DNA of 64,000 bases from Stomorhina lunata (GCA_933228675.1 OW121740.1:56979000-57042999), one strand, 5' to 3'; shown: positions 1 through 10,500, counted from the first letter of the stretch. Translations and numbers: made by a program. Notes: generated by a model not told the origin, from the letters alone.

Positions 1-124
1 AAAAATAAAAAAAATATTAAAGAAAATTATTTGGTATAAAGAAAACGCTGCTATTTGGACAAATGAAGCTTGTGTACCCCAACATCATGAAATGACCGAA
101 TTGCGGACTGGAAAAAATGTAATC
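1..124. other. Unassigned AT-rich flank
   Basis: I recognise no gene or repeat in this stretch before the first SINE target duplication. Confidence 0.4.
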
Positions 125-137
125 TACCTACACCAAG

Positions 138-453
138 TGAACCGCCATGGTATAGCAGGTTAGTCATCCGCCTAGCATACCAGAGGCCCAAGTTCGATCT
201 CTGGCCAGACTCACTTGAAAAAATAAAAATTAAAAAAAAAGCGGCGGTTCACCTCATAACTCAGCTAGCCACTGGTTATTGAGTATTAGGCTATGTAAAA
301 CTTCTCTAACTAATCCATTTGCCGTTCGGAGCCGGCGTTAAAATGTAGGTCCCTTTCATTGAGTCTAAAAATAGAATGGGATGCAGCTCATTGTCTGAGA
401 GAAGTACCCCTTGTTCCAATTGGAATGTGTCGGGGAATTATATATATTATATA
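138..453 (+). mobile_element. SINE-B copy 1, tRNA-like head, 13-bp TSD
   Basis: This is a retroposed SINE. The 13-bp direct repeat TACCTACACCAAG lies immediately before it (125-137) and after it (454-466), as expected of LINE-mediated insertion. The head resembles a tRNA: an A-box-like segment (TGGTATAGCAGGTTAGTCA, about 149-167) and a B-box-like segment (AGTTCGATCTC, about 191). An A-rich tract and a unique body follow, and the 3' end is a TA-rich tail. The head and A-rich tract sit between inverted copies of GTGAACCGCC. Other copies lie at 14.7, 15.6, 26.5 and 31.2 kb. The family name is local. Confidence 0.8.
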
Positions 454-598
454 TACCTACACCAAGAAACAAACCACAGCCAATCAAAGGACGATTGTCA
501 TTTACATGCGATATTCATTAAATTGCAAACAAATATGTTGATATGCATTTGCTTCGCCAGTACCTCCACACAAAGAATATTCTAGCCTTACAATTTTC

Positions 599-1000
599 CC
601 CATTTTTGATATTTTTAATGTTTGTCGATACGGTTCATTGATTCCAAAGACAAAAGACAAAAAGTACCAAAACTTGTTTTTATCTTATTACATGATAAAA
701 AATGCTATGTAAACTTTTCACCCATCTCATTTTATTTGAAAGTTAAAGCTAAAAAGTACCAAAAATATTATTTCTCTTTTTCTCCCCTTTTTTCGAAAAG
801 TACTTAGCACTAGTACTGTTGTTTTTTATTATTTTTGTAACTGATCCAAACTCGATTTCAATTTTGGTTCTATTGTTTTTAGTTTGGGAATTATAGCGTT
901 ATTGAATTTTCCCTTTTTTATCCCCCACAGGGCCAAATTTGCAAAAATCTGTTCTTAGTGGATCTTTAAATCGCAAAAGGCACCAGTTGGCCAGTAACGC
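599..1000 (+). repeat. Repeat F, divergent copy
   Basis: The stretch contains several AAAAAGTACCAAA-type blocks, polypyrimidine runs (ctccccttttt, ttttatccccc) and a TATAGCGTT block. It matches the better preserved copies at 23.65-24.2 kb and 57.8-58.5 kb. It is noncoding and the ends are unclear. Confidence 0.5.
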
Positions 1001-1209
1001 CTTTGTTTAGAATTGATAGACCAATTTTGAAATGAAATCTGTTTGCTTGGTTTATTTCCAATACTGAACCAATAATATTATTTTCTGTGACACATATAAC
1101 CAATAGAAAATGTAGCTCGAACATTAATATTGGAATTCATGACACCAATTTAATTTTTTTGTCGTTTTCAAAACCAATACCAATGAAATTGGTATGACAC
1201 CCCTGATAA
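1001..1209. other. Unassigned
   Basis: AT-rich sequence without recognisable coding or repeat structure. Confidence 0.3.
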
Positions 1210-1588
1210 TGTTTAAAGTTTACATAGGAAGTATTTGTTTTTAATTTCATGAAAAAATATTTATATTTGTGGCCAATATATCAATTCCGGGAAGTGGGAC
1301 CTATGGGAGGCACTAGAAATAATTTACCGATTTTGACAAATTTCAATAGTCACGGTCCCATTATCAAAAAAAATGATCTTTGCCAAATTTCATCTAATTA
1401 TTATTTGAATTGCGACCTGTAGTTTGATTATATGGTTTACGATTTAGTGATGCCAGCCAGACGGACGGATATCGCTAAATCGACTCAGAAAGTGATTCTA
1501 AGCCTATTGGTATACTAAAAGATACAAAAATACACACATCAGCACAAACTTATAATACCCTTTCCACCTATGGTGGTGAAGGGTATAA
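1210..1588 (-). mobile_element. DINE-1-like Helentron fragment (5' part)
   Basis: The sequence matches the 5' half of the fuller copy at 13.7-14.5 kb: the subterminal block with the compact CCAGCCAGACGGACGG microsatellite, the line 'cgctaaatcgactcagaaagtgattctaagcc', and the terminal palindromic block 'ccctttccacctatggtggtgaaggg'. The 3' hairpin end is missing, so the copy is truncated. Confidence 0.7.
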
Positions 1589-2384
1589 AAACTGCACCTG
1601 TTGTGTGATGGACGATAAATCATATGCACTGGAAGAGTGTCTATATGTTTATTTTCCGATTAAACATCATACTACACTAGAAATATGTCAATTAAATAGT
1701 ATTTAATAAAACAAACATTTCGAAGGAATTTCGAAAGAAGACGATAACTTATAAACTCGTTTTTTTTTAAGGCCTCGGTGTCATTTTTGTAAACAAGTGA
1801 TGATTTTCTCAGGCTCATATCTTGCAAACTGTGTGGAATTTTGATTCTTTCTTTGAGGCATGGCTATATAACATGGCGAAAAGTAAGAGACACGGGTTGG
1901 GCTTGTTTATGGTTATAGAAAAAACAAATTAAATTAATATATGTTCGGGAAATTTACCACTTCTGCGGCTACAAGAGCTACAACCTTGCTCTAAATAGTT
2001 AATCAGTCAATCCCAAATGGTTTTCCGGATGGGTGAAAAAATTATCACTTTATAACACCTAACACCTGATCACTTTATATAACTATGGGGGCCCCTAAAA
2101 AAAGAAGGAGGATGAATTTAAGCAAAACTATGAGACACGTCCTTTTCATTGGACTTTTATCACGTAGTGATGTCCGCATACGGTTATATTTTATTTTTTT
2201 TCGAATCGCTTAAAAAAAACATAATGACAACATAATCTGCAAAATTTTAAACAATAAAGGTTTTTTATCCAAAAGGATTTTAATATAACAATCCATCGAA
2301 TGCTTTTGGAGTTATTGCAATTTTTTCCAGAAATTTTGTGTCTTGGTTATTTTTAAAAAGTTTGAGATAAAATATATTTTGTTT
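1589..2384. other. Unassigned; one low-copy repeat piece
   Basis: No gene is seen. Around 2230-2360 there is a reverse-strand piece (GGAGTTATTGCAATTTTTTCC) that recurs at about 40.93 kb and 62.53 kb, usually next to DINE-like ends. Confidence 0.35.
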
Positions 2385-2572
2385 ACCCTTCACCACCATA
2401 GGTGTAAAGGGTATACATAATAAGTTTGTGCTGATGTATGTAACGCATGGAATTATTGTTCTTAGACCCACCTACCGATAACCTTAGAGTCACTTCCTGA
2501 GTCGATTAAGCGATAATATTGTCCCACTTGATTTGGCTCCGGAACCCAATATATTGAGATTTTGGCCCAAAA
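2385..2572 (+). mobile_element. DINE-1-like 5' end fragment
   Basis: It begins with the family palindrome (cccttcaccaccataggtg), followed by the 'tttgtgctgatgtatgtaacgca' block and the 'cctgagtcgattaagcgat' block, then breaks off. It is a short 5' fragment in the opposite orientation to the copy at 1.2 kb. Confidence 0.65.
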
Positions 2573-4107
2573 TTTCAATATATTTTTATGAAATTGAAAA
2601 CGAATACTGACAGAAATAGCTTATCTATATAATATCTATATATATATATTATAAATATGTTTGTCGGTTCCACCGATTGTAATGAAATTTTGAAATTAGA
2701 TAGAACTTTCACCAACGGTGGTATTATGTTTTGTTTCAAAACCTCCAGAAAGGGCACAAATAGTGTAAATAGTGGACCAAATGATGCAAAATTTAATATT
2801 TATTATTTATATATTTATCATTGAATTCGATAAACCATAAAAGTTAGAAACTTCAAAATTAACAAAAGTAAAAAAGAAAAAGAATCGGAGCAGGGGATGG
2901 CCCCTTTCCCGTAACAAATACATACAATAGCTGTAACTAGGTAAATCAATTTTGACGATTTTTGAAATGTAGAAGAAGTTATATTAACAAGTTTATAGTG
3001 CAACAAATTAGTTAAATAGTGCGAAATTTAATATTTATTATTGTGTTAAGCTATTAAAAGTTAGAAAAATACATTCAATTTAACTTCATAGTCGTACTTC
3101 AGAAAAAAGTAATAAGGAATGGAGCAGGGGATGGTCCCTTTCCCGTTACAACCGATTTTGATAAAAATTTAAAATGTAGATAAAGAAGGGGTCTTAAAAG
3201 ACGAATATGGCTTTGTTTCAATATATTTTTATGAAATTGAAAACGAATACTGACAGAAATAGCTTATCTATATAATATCTATATATATATATTATAAATA
3301 TGTTTGTCGGTTCCACCGATTGTAATAAAATTTTGAAATTAGATAGAACTTTCAGCAAAGGTGATTTTATGTTTTGTTTCAAAACCTCCAGAAAGGACCC
3401 AAATAGTGTAAATAGTGGACCAAATGGTGCAAAATTTAATATTTATTATTTATTATTATTATATTTATCATTGAATTTGATAAACCATAAAAGTTAGAAA
3501 CTTCAAATTAACAAAAGTAAAAAAGAAAAAGAATCGGAGCAGGGGATGGCCCCTTTCCCGTTACAAATACAATAGCTGTAACTAGGTAAATCAATTTTGA
3601 TGATTTTTGAAATGTAGAAGAAGTTATATTAACAAGTTTCAATCGTCTACATCCAATTTTAAAACTTAGACCAGGAAAGATTCTAAATGGAGGGTCCAAT
3701 ATGGCTATTTCTATACATTTATAATATTAATGAGTTTGTAAGTTTGTTTATTTGTTTGTTTAAGATTAAATAACTCCTTGACGGCTTAACCAATTTAGAT
3801 TTTATTGTAGATAGAACATTCCCTTATGGTGGTTAAGAAATATGTTTTGTTTCAAAACCTGGTCCGGAAATAGCTTAAGTAGGGTAAATAGTGCAACAAA
3901 TTAGTTAAATAGTGCGAAATTTAATATTTATTATTGTGTTAAGCTATTAAAAGTTAGAAAAATACATTCAATTTAACTTCATAGTCGTACTTCAGAAAAA
4001 AGTAATAAGGAATGGAGCAGGGGATGGTCCCTTTCCCGTTACAACCGATTTTGATAAAAATTTAAAATGTAGATAAAGAAGGGGTCTTATAAGACGAATA
4101 TGGCTGT
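2573..4107. repeat. Tandemly duplicated repeat block (X-Y-X'-Z-Y')
   Basis: Segment X (2573-2995) recurs at 3217-3640, and segment Y (2998-3212) recurs at 3891-4107. The second unit contains about 250 bp (Z) absent from the first, so unit 1 carries an internal deletion. Each half contains GGAGCAGGGGATGG followed by CCCTTTCCCGT, giving four occurrences in all. Short open frames here are chance by-products of the repeat. Confidence 0.75.
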
Positions 4108-4390
4108 ATTTAATACTTCAAATTTAATGTCTGATAAAATAAAGCGGATTAAAGCTTTTTAATTTAATACAAATCATTTTTTTTTACCAATGGAAGCACT
4201 TTTGATCTGAGCAGAGGAAGTTTTTCCCCCATAGTACCATAATGCTTATTTTTGAGTATTATTATAGCTTCTAAATCATGCAAATGAAATACTTTTCCGG
4301 CTGTACCTTGAGAACTTCTATAGGTAAAGTTTTCAAACTTTGTACATAAAATGACCAAATGTTAGGAGGTTAGGAGCAGAGGGAATATTG
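4108..4390. other. Unassigned
   Basis: AT-rich sequence; GGAGCAGAGGGA-type words recur around 4.2-4.45 kb. No gene. Confidence 0.3.
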
Positions 4391-4432
4391 AGGCCCTATG
4401 CTCCACTGGGAGACAAGGATAACAGAAAGGAG
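4391..4432 (+). repeat. RTE LINE 3'-terminal scrap
   Basis: About 40 bases match the 3' end of the RTE elements at 28.7 and 44.7 kb (shared words GGCCCTATGCTCCACTGGGA and CAAGGATAACAGAA). They read in the sense orientation on the plus strand with no adjoining coding sequence, as for a severely 5'-truncated insertion. Confidence 0.55.
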
Positions 4433-4686
4433 CAGAGGGAGTTTAAATCAAATAAAAAATTTATTAAAACGTATCACTACAACAATTAGAAGTAGAGCCA
4501 TTGGTTTTAATGAAACCAACTTTCTCATAGAGATTTGTTAAAAAGCTGTATCAAATCAGCATTCTTAACTCCGTTCTAAGAAAAATGTAGACTTTATTAA
4601 GAGGCTTGATGTAGACTGAGAAATAATACTCTTTTTTAAAAAGGTTTATCAAAATTTTGGGACATCAAACATTTAATTAAAAAGTT
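4433..4686. other. Unassigned
   Basis: Nothing recognisable. Confidence 0.3.
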
Positions 4687-4927
4687 TTACTGTAGTGTAT
4701 TGCACTAAGAATCCCAATTTATAGCACTTTTGTCTTAGTCGCCAACAAAGCAGCAACAAAAGTGTGGGAAATAAAGAAATGATAAAACTGAAAAATGTTT
4801 GTGTGTTTCTGTTCGGATGATAATCTTCGCTTTATGTTGATATTTGTTGGACACAATAATAATAATTCGTATTTATTCAGTCCCTCAAATTATACATAAT
4901 GTGTGGTTTTCGCTCTGTCTAGAATTA

Positions 4928-5991
4928 TGCATTAAACACATAGATAACAGCAGGCTACACGAACACCGACTACAAAAGTCGTTGGCTGCAATCGTCGCCT
5001 CGTAGTCAGCTACTTAATTATTTTGGGGACGGCAGCTACATTTAAGATAGCAGCTACATTTCGAAACACCTGTTTATGAGTGGTGCCAATATCGCGTTTA
5101 TAAGATGGACAAAATAACAATTTAAATTTTGATAAAAACGACATAAATTCATTTTATTAATTAACCTCCGAAATCAACGGTTTTCCTGTACCTGATGGTA
5201 TCTCTATATCAAAAAAAAAAATTTATAGAAAAATTTTGGTGTGATCTCTAATAGTTTAAGAGTTATGGGCTTTTTAAATTTCAAGAATAATACGGTATAA
5301 CTTTAGAAGTTTATATCCGATATTAACTGGTATCAAACAAAAGCTACTGAAAATATCTTTTATATTCTTATATATTCTATATAATATTCTTTATAATGGA
5401 TAAGGAGCTTATATACTATAAACTTATTTCTGCAACCTACTTTTTTTATAAAAATTCGTATATCTTAAAACATTATAGATATAAGTATGCTCTTTTATAT
5501 AATGAATTTTATAAAGGACATACTGGGCTTTTATATAACATGAACTACGTAGCTCTAGCACACGTAGCGTGTGAGTTAGACAGTTTAAAAAATAACTTTT
5601 TAAAATTTTACTTCTATTGAGTTAGAGTTATATAAATATAAATTTTTACATAATATTTTATTAGATATTATTATATACATTAAATATATAAATATTTGAT
5701 AAGTAGGTATGTAAATTGTTTACATAAATTCTCCCCATTGTATTTGTGGTAAATAAATTCAAGTGGTTTAAATCGCTCATTTATTTCAATATTATATAGT
5801 GTTGACAGGACTAAATCTTTTATTGTCGCCAAAAAAAATAGAAAATAGTTTAATTTTGGCTACAGCTACAACGGAGGTCGGCAGTCGTGTAGCCGTGTCG
5901 ACTCTAAAAAATTTATTTCTATTTGAATGCATGTATTCTAATTTTGACAGGTTGTAGCCCGTAGCCTGCTGTTGTCTATGTGTTTAATGCA
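4928..5991. mobile_element. TIR element D copy 1, 3-bp TSD (TTA)
   Basis: This nonautonomous DNA transposon has near-identical termini of about 31 bp, starting TGCATTAAACACATAG. It is flanked by TTA at 4925-4927 and 5992-5994. The uninterrupted E copy at 15.28 kb reads GAATTAGGGG across the equivalent site, which supports TTA as the target duplication. A 74-residue open frame (5396-5620) is not conserved in copy 2, so I do not regard it as coding. The superfamily is uncertain; 3-bp duplications occur in PIF/Harbinger and some CMC elements. Confidence 0.8.
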
Positions 5992-5994
5992 TTA

Positions 5995-6057
5995 GGGATA
6001 AACCTCCTGATGAGATGGCCTAACTAACCATCGAAACGCGTCGAGGAAAGGTTTCCC
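5995..6057 (+). ncRNA. Hammerhead ribozyme motif, type I
   Basis: All conserved parts are present in order. Core CTGATGA is at 6007-6013. Stem II is GATGG (6014-6018) with CCATC (6028-6032), closing a 9-nt loop. GAAA is at 6033-6036. A minimal stem III leads to the cleavage triplet GTC at 6040-6042. Stem I has an inner part CCTC (6003-6006) with GAGG (6043-6046), an asymmetric internal loop, then GGGA (5995-5998) with TCCC (6054-6057). Very short stem III is a known feature of Penelope-like hammerheads, which may act as dimers. Predicted cleavage is after 6042. Activity is inferred, not shown. Confidence 0.8.
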
Positions 6058-6150
6058 CACCAACATTTTTTGGTTTTATCAAAAAACTATTTATAACAAT
6101 ATTAAATAATTGTAATAAATTGGGATTCTTAGTGCAATACACTACAGTAA

Positions 6151-7742
6151 TACTTTTTAATATTCTTTTTTATTTCTATAAAAGCTTAACACAAACATCT
6201 CCTAAATTTTGATCAAAAGTGTATATTTTCTCAAAATTCTTCAAATTCAAATCTAAGTTATCGACCTCAAAATTTTTGAGTTAAATTTTCTCATGTTTGT
6301 TTTAACATACATAAGTCAATTCTTATTTTTAATATATGTTAAACAAAATTTCTATATTTTTTAATTTCATAAGTTGTTTTTGGTTAAAATTTAGCGTTAA
6401 CCCTACAATTATCCAATTTCTCCCATACAAATTGGTTCAACAACTTCGAAACCGATTCATGTAACGAAAATATTGAAGGATTTGGTTTAACTTATCTTTA
6501 AGACCTAGTGTCACAATATTCCTGCCGGCACTTCTCGACATATAATAGTATATATACTTTTATTAGAAGCGCAAATTTGCGCAACTAAGATATTGTGTTC
6601 AGTATACAGAAGTCTTTGCGAATTCAAGATCTGTATTTAGATTTTCCGAACTCCTAAGGGTACAAAAATTTGATTTTTGCCCATATATATGGCAAATAAT
6701 ATATAACCTTATGATGAATTAATGACAAATTTGATATTTAAAATTAAAAATACATCCGCAACTGGTCTTTAAATATTTACGAAATCATTTCCAAAGAAAA
6801 AGAAATCCATTTAATCACACCATTTCAATTAAGTTATCAAAGTTTCTATTCTATTGTTAAGTTATTCCATTTTTTTTTTTCATTTATTTAATTTCAAAAA
6901 TAATGACTATATGTCATTTAAATAGACAACAATTCATTAGATCGACACCAAAGTAAGTGCAAAGTCGTATGAATTTAAATAGAAAATATTAAATCTATTG
7001 TTTTTTCTCAAACTGTATGACATAATTGACACAAATGATTTGACAAATTGTCATTAGTTTCTTTAAATGAAATAGACAAAAATGCTTAAAGAGTAACAAG
7101 AACAAAATATGATATATTATGAGATTTATAGCTTTGATGTTTATGATCAAAAGCATATTCTGGTCTTATCATTGAAGAGTAAATCATTTTGATATTTATG
7201 ATAAATATTGTGATTTTTCGCTAATTGAAATGGTATTGAATAGATATTAAAATATTGAGGTATATAAAGTCCAACAATTAGATTTACGACTGGTCTATAT
7301 AAAGAAATACGATTGGAATGTGAATTGTATCTATAAGTAGTTTTTTGCCGATGAAATTCATGATGATAGTTTTCATTATTCATAAGTTTTTAACTTTTCT
7401 GTCTGATTTGTTAACTAAAAACTCGCTGAAATATTTTCTACATATTAAAAAAATTAAAACATATGGGCAAATCCGAAAAACATTAAACCACGGACAAAAT
7501 TTTTAAATCGTCAAAATCGTAAATGGCTGGTCTTTATTTGCACCCATCTGGAATATTTATAAATTTTTTTAAAACAATAGGTTTTTTAAAAGTTCATTAA
7601 AATCACAAAAACGTCTATTTAGGTATCATGTTTCAGTGGGGGCTCAAAGTCTGCCTAATTTTATACAATTAGATAGAAAAGACCCTACCAAAAGTAATTG
7701 GAGTGATATAAATAACGTCAAGTAAAAATGAGCTTTCAGTAT
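6151..7742. other. Unassigned; no gene seen
   Basis: Very AT-rich. Open frames, including 78 codons at 7147-7383 on the minus strand, are isolated and low in complexity. The first copy of the GTAGCNTCCGTCACAG motif lies at its right edge. Confidence 0.35.
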
Positions 7743-8149
7743 GTAGCTTCCGTCACAGATATGAAGGTTTTTTTAATTTGACTAGTGCAATTTTTCTTTT
7801 TTCTCCAATTGAACTTGGTTCGTAAATTAGTATAGGTATACCCAGCAAAACTTTGGTAATGGCAAGTACTCTGATAACTGGTTACCTTGTAACGACTACA
7901 ACATACCATCCGAATAAATAATAAGTTATTACAGAAGTACTTATTTGTAATTAAGATGGTAATTTAAACTGAATGGCCCCGGTTCAAATCCCACCAAGGG
8001 CAACAATTTTTTTAAGTTTTTTTTTTTATTAAAAGAGTCTTTTTAAATGATTTTTGAATTTTAAGAACTTAAATATTATCTTCTGTAAAAAAAATTTGTA
8101 AAACTAACTCACGTTAATGAAAAAATACCATCATGAGTCAATTTTGATT

Positions 8150-8583
8150 ATCTAGGGGATGTTGAATACCAAACACGATTCTAATTGGTCTTAACTTATC
8201 TGGGTCATTCTTAATCTCAACTGTGGACACACACCTCCTCATGGTATCACCCGGGGAGCTAGTTTAACACCCATTAATATTGTGAGTTCCTAGAGTTGTC
8301 CCATAAGATCGATAAAAATGGGTTAGGATTACGGGCTAGTAACCCTCTCTTGAAAAAAAATACAATGAAGAGGATAAAATTAGAATTGAAATGTCCCACT
8401 ACCCAATGTTAGAGGAGGATGTCCGAAACTTCGATAGAAAGACCAAGTAGAGGAACATTTTTCAAAGCTTGGCCTATAAAATTGGAGAATATTCGCACAA
8501 GATCGAAATCCATGGTATTCTAAAATATGCTCGGACTTTAACCTTAACAGGTTGTAACATTTAAGTAAGTAAGAGTCAATCTT
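8150..8583 (+). pseudogene. LINE 3' end carried inside element A
   Basis: Translated on the plus strand with frame breaks, it resembles the C-terminus common to RTE-like LINEs: a 'GRPKLRWKDQVEE'-type stretch, then 'NWR..AQDR'. It ends in a TAAGTAAGTAAG tail at about 8572-8583. The same order of sequence occurs outside any A element at 31.78-32.17 kb, with a similar tail. It is a dead remnant. Confidence 0.6.
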
Positions 8584-8801
8584 ATGTAAAAACTTATACA
8601 AAAAAGAAGATTTAAATTATTTAAGTTTTAAAATAATTTTAAAAAAGTTTTAAAATAATTACAAAAAATCGTATAAAAATATTTTTCCAAAAATTACAAC
8701 AAAGCAAAAAAAAGCAGGGAAAAACAAAGTTATTTTCACATGATTTTGGATCTAAAAATAAAAATTCTTTATATTAATTATAAGCTGCTAAGTTTTCAAC
8801 A

Positions 8802-8874
8802 TATGAAGTAGCTCAGTGGAAGAGTCTCTGCCTAGCAGTCGGAGGGTCTGGGTTCGAGCCCCCATGAGATCATA
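8802..8874 (+). other. tRNA-like sequence, 73 nt, Ala-like (AGC loop)
   Basis: The length is exactly that of a tRNA. The ends pair (TATGA with TCATA). The D arm GCTC..GAGT pairs, with an A-box TAGCTCAGTGG. The anticodon loop reads CTAGCAG with AGC at the anticodon position. The T arm has a B-box-like GGTTCGAGCC, but only three GC pairs hold in its stem and the anticodon stem has a mismatch. Identical-length copies lie in the other A elements. It is probably a pol III-promoter-like relic, not a working tRNA. Confidence 0.6.
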
Positions 8875-9159
8875 AAAAAAATTTTGTATTTCGTTTAAAA
8901 ATATATGTTTTTAATAAAACAACAACAAAAAAGTTGTTGTTGTTGTTGCTTTCAAATTGCTTACCCAAGTCATTAATTTTTTGCAATTGGTAAGTACTTG
9001 CCTCCAATGACATCCCCATGTTAATGTAATGACTTAAACAGCGAATTAGTAAGTAGTTCGTGTTCAATAGTTTAACTGTTTAACTCATTATTTGGTAATG
9101 AAAAGTTTTACTGGGTATATATGCTAATATAGCATTTTACAGAATAATATGAATAAGAA

Positions 9160-9954
9160 AGTGTGTAGCGTCCGTCACAGTATATATTTTTTACAAAATG
9201 ATATTGATATTGTCTTATTCATAAAGCAATAACACTGTCTATAGCCACAGATTAAATTTAAGACATTAGGTGTTAAAAAAATATACGGTGGGGCAAATTT
9301 GATGCTTTTGAAATTCAATTTTTTTTTTTTATTTTTGGGATACTCTAACAGCTAGCTGCGGCATTCTTTCGACGAAAAACAAGACTTAAAAAGTGTACAA
9401 CAATAAATAAATATATGTATGTAGCCGTTTTGTGAAATATTAAATTGTGCCCAAAAATCGCAGTTTAACCGCGAACATGAAAAGAAAGGAAATAAAATTC
9501 GGAAGCAAATAAAACCATTATTTTATTAACGAATTAACGATTAACGAATCCTTAAAAAAATATGAAATGTGAATTTTTTCCTAATAAAAAACATTCAAGT
9601 AAAAAGTGCATCATCCGTCACATAGCGTCCGCAACAGTTCATTTATGTATTTTTGGTGAAAGTAGAAACTTTAAAATATTTTATAAAAACTGTTTTGTTA
9701 TCCTCTTATTTCCTCTATCTACAATGTGCTTACAATTTTTTTATTACTATGACCGATTTGATGAAAATTACAGAAACACGTGATGAAAAAAAGTCACTTC
9801 CATTTTTTGTAGCGTCCGTCACAGCAATTTAGAAGGGAATATCTTTTTTCTCCAAAAGAAGTGTGTAAATTAGCAAATGTCAAATTAAAATAGCACATTT
9901 GATGGCCTAATATTCTCTGAAATCTGTTCAAAGATATTTATCTAGTGTAGAACG
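9160..9954 (+). repeat. Repeat H copy 1 (left part)
   Basis: From about 9645 the sequence matches 24218-24480 closely in order, and it continues after the inserted hAT at 11003-11085. It contains copies of GTAGCGTCCGTCACAG at 9165, 9622 (variant) and 9809. A 73-codon frame at 9562-9783 is broken in the second copy and is not considered a gene. Confidence 0.6.
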
Positions 9955-10119
9955 TAGGGTTGTCCAGCTGAAAGGTGAAGAATTAAAATTTGTTAAATAA
10001 CTATTTTTATGAAACAGAACGCAATAAAAACTTTTGCAATAGTATATTTTTATTCTTTTTTACTTAAGTGATTTATACGTTGATTAATTGATTGCATTTT
10101 GTAAATGGCCTAAATCAAA

Positions 10120-10500
10120 AACATGTTAAGGTCAAAGGCAGAGCATATTTTAGAATTCCATGCGCTTCAAACATGTGTGCATATTCTCCAATTCGTAGGT
10201 CAAGCTTTGAAAAACTTTCCTCTACTTGGCCTTTCAACCGAATTTTCGGACGTCCTCTTTTACGAACTCATTCTGTATCGTTTTCGAATACTTTTGTGGT
10301 TGGAGTATTTTTATACATTCGCCAACATGTCCCAGCCATCGCAGCCGGTGCTGTTTGATGCATTTTATTATGTCGATGTCGTATAACTCATACAGTCGAT
10401 CTTTTTGACCAGTTTGCATCAACAATGTATTTCGACATTCTTCTGCATGTGCAAGTGCATATGATTCAACACCATATAATAACACGGGTAGTATAAGCAT
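10120..10500 (-). pseudogene. LINE reverse transcriptase C-terminal fragment
   Basis: The minus-strand translation shows 'LILPVLLYGVESYAL', then 'HRLRWLGHVGE', then 'KEDVRKFG' and a degenerate end similar to the LINE tail in element A. These are the blocks found after the RT domain of RTE-like LINEs. It is open for 88 codons (10234-10500) and then carries stops. It is a 5'-truncated dead fragment enclosed by hAT termini. Confidence 0.65.

Larger units (their letters stand above)
4687..6150 (+). mobile_element. Repeat E copy 1: Penelope-like terminal repeat, split by element D
   Basis: Inverted termini (TTACTGTAGTGTATTGCACT at the left; its reverse complement at the right, ending CAGTAA) bound about 400 bp of E sequence. 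A 1.06-kb element D interrupts it at 4928-5991. The right part holds a hammerhead ribozyme. Penelope-like retroelements are known to carry type I hammerheads in their terminal repeats, so E is probably a solitary Penelope-type terminal repeat. No reverse transcriptase or GIY-YIG domain lies nearby. Relatives occur at 15.1, 34.1 and 39.4 kb. Confidence 0.6.
7841..9115 (+). mobile_element. TIR element A copy 1, TA target duplication
   Basis: The termini are inverted (CCCAGCAAAACTTT at the left; reverse complement of CCCAGTAAAACTTT at the right) and TA lies on each side (7839-7840, 9116-9117). In order it contains a lone tRNA T-arm-like segment (GGTTCAAATCCCACC, about 7983), a region ending in a LINE 3' tail (8150-8583) and a complete-length tRNA-like sequence (8802-8874). 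It has no transposase. Three more copies lie at 37.4, 49.4 and 49.65 kb. Orientation is set by the tRNA-like modules. Confidence 0.8.

Noticed and set aside
143..215. Functional tRNA gene at the SINE head
   Set aside because: No anticodon stem can be formed and it is one of five dispersed SINE heads.
5396..5620. 74-codon frame in element D
   Set aside because: The second D copy carries a stop in it and no motif is present.
7976..8004. Second tRNA in element A
   Set aside because: Only the T-arm-like part is present; upstream sequence does not fold into D and anticodon arms.
8802..8874. Functional tRNA-Ala gene
   Set aside because: The T stem has only three pairs, the anticodon stem is mismatched, and it recurs inside every A element.
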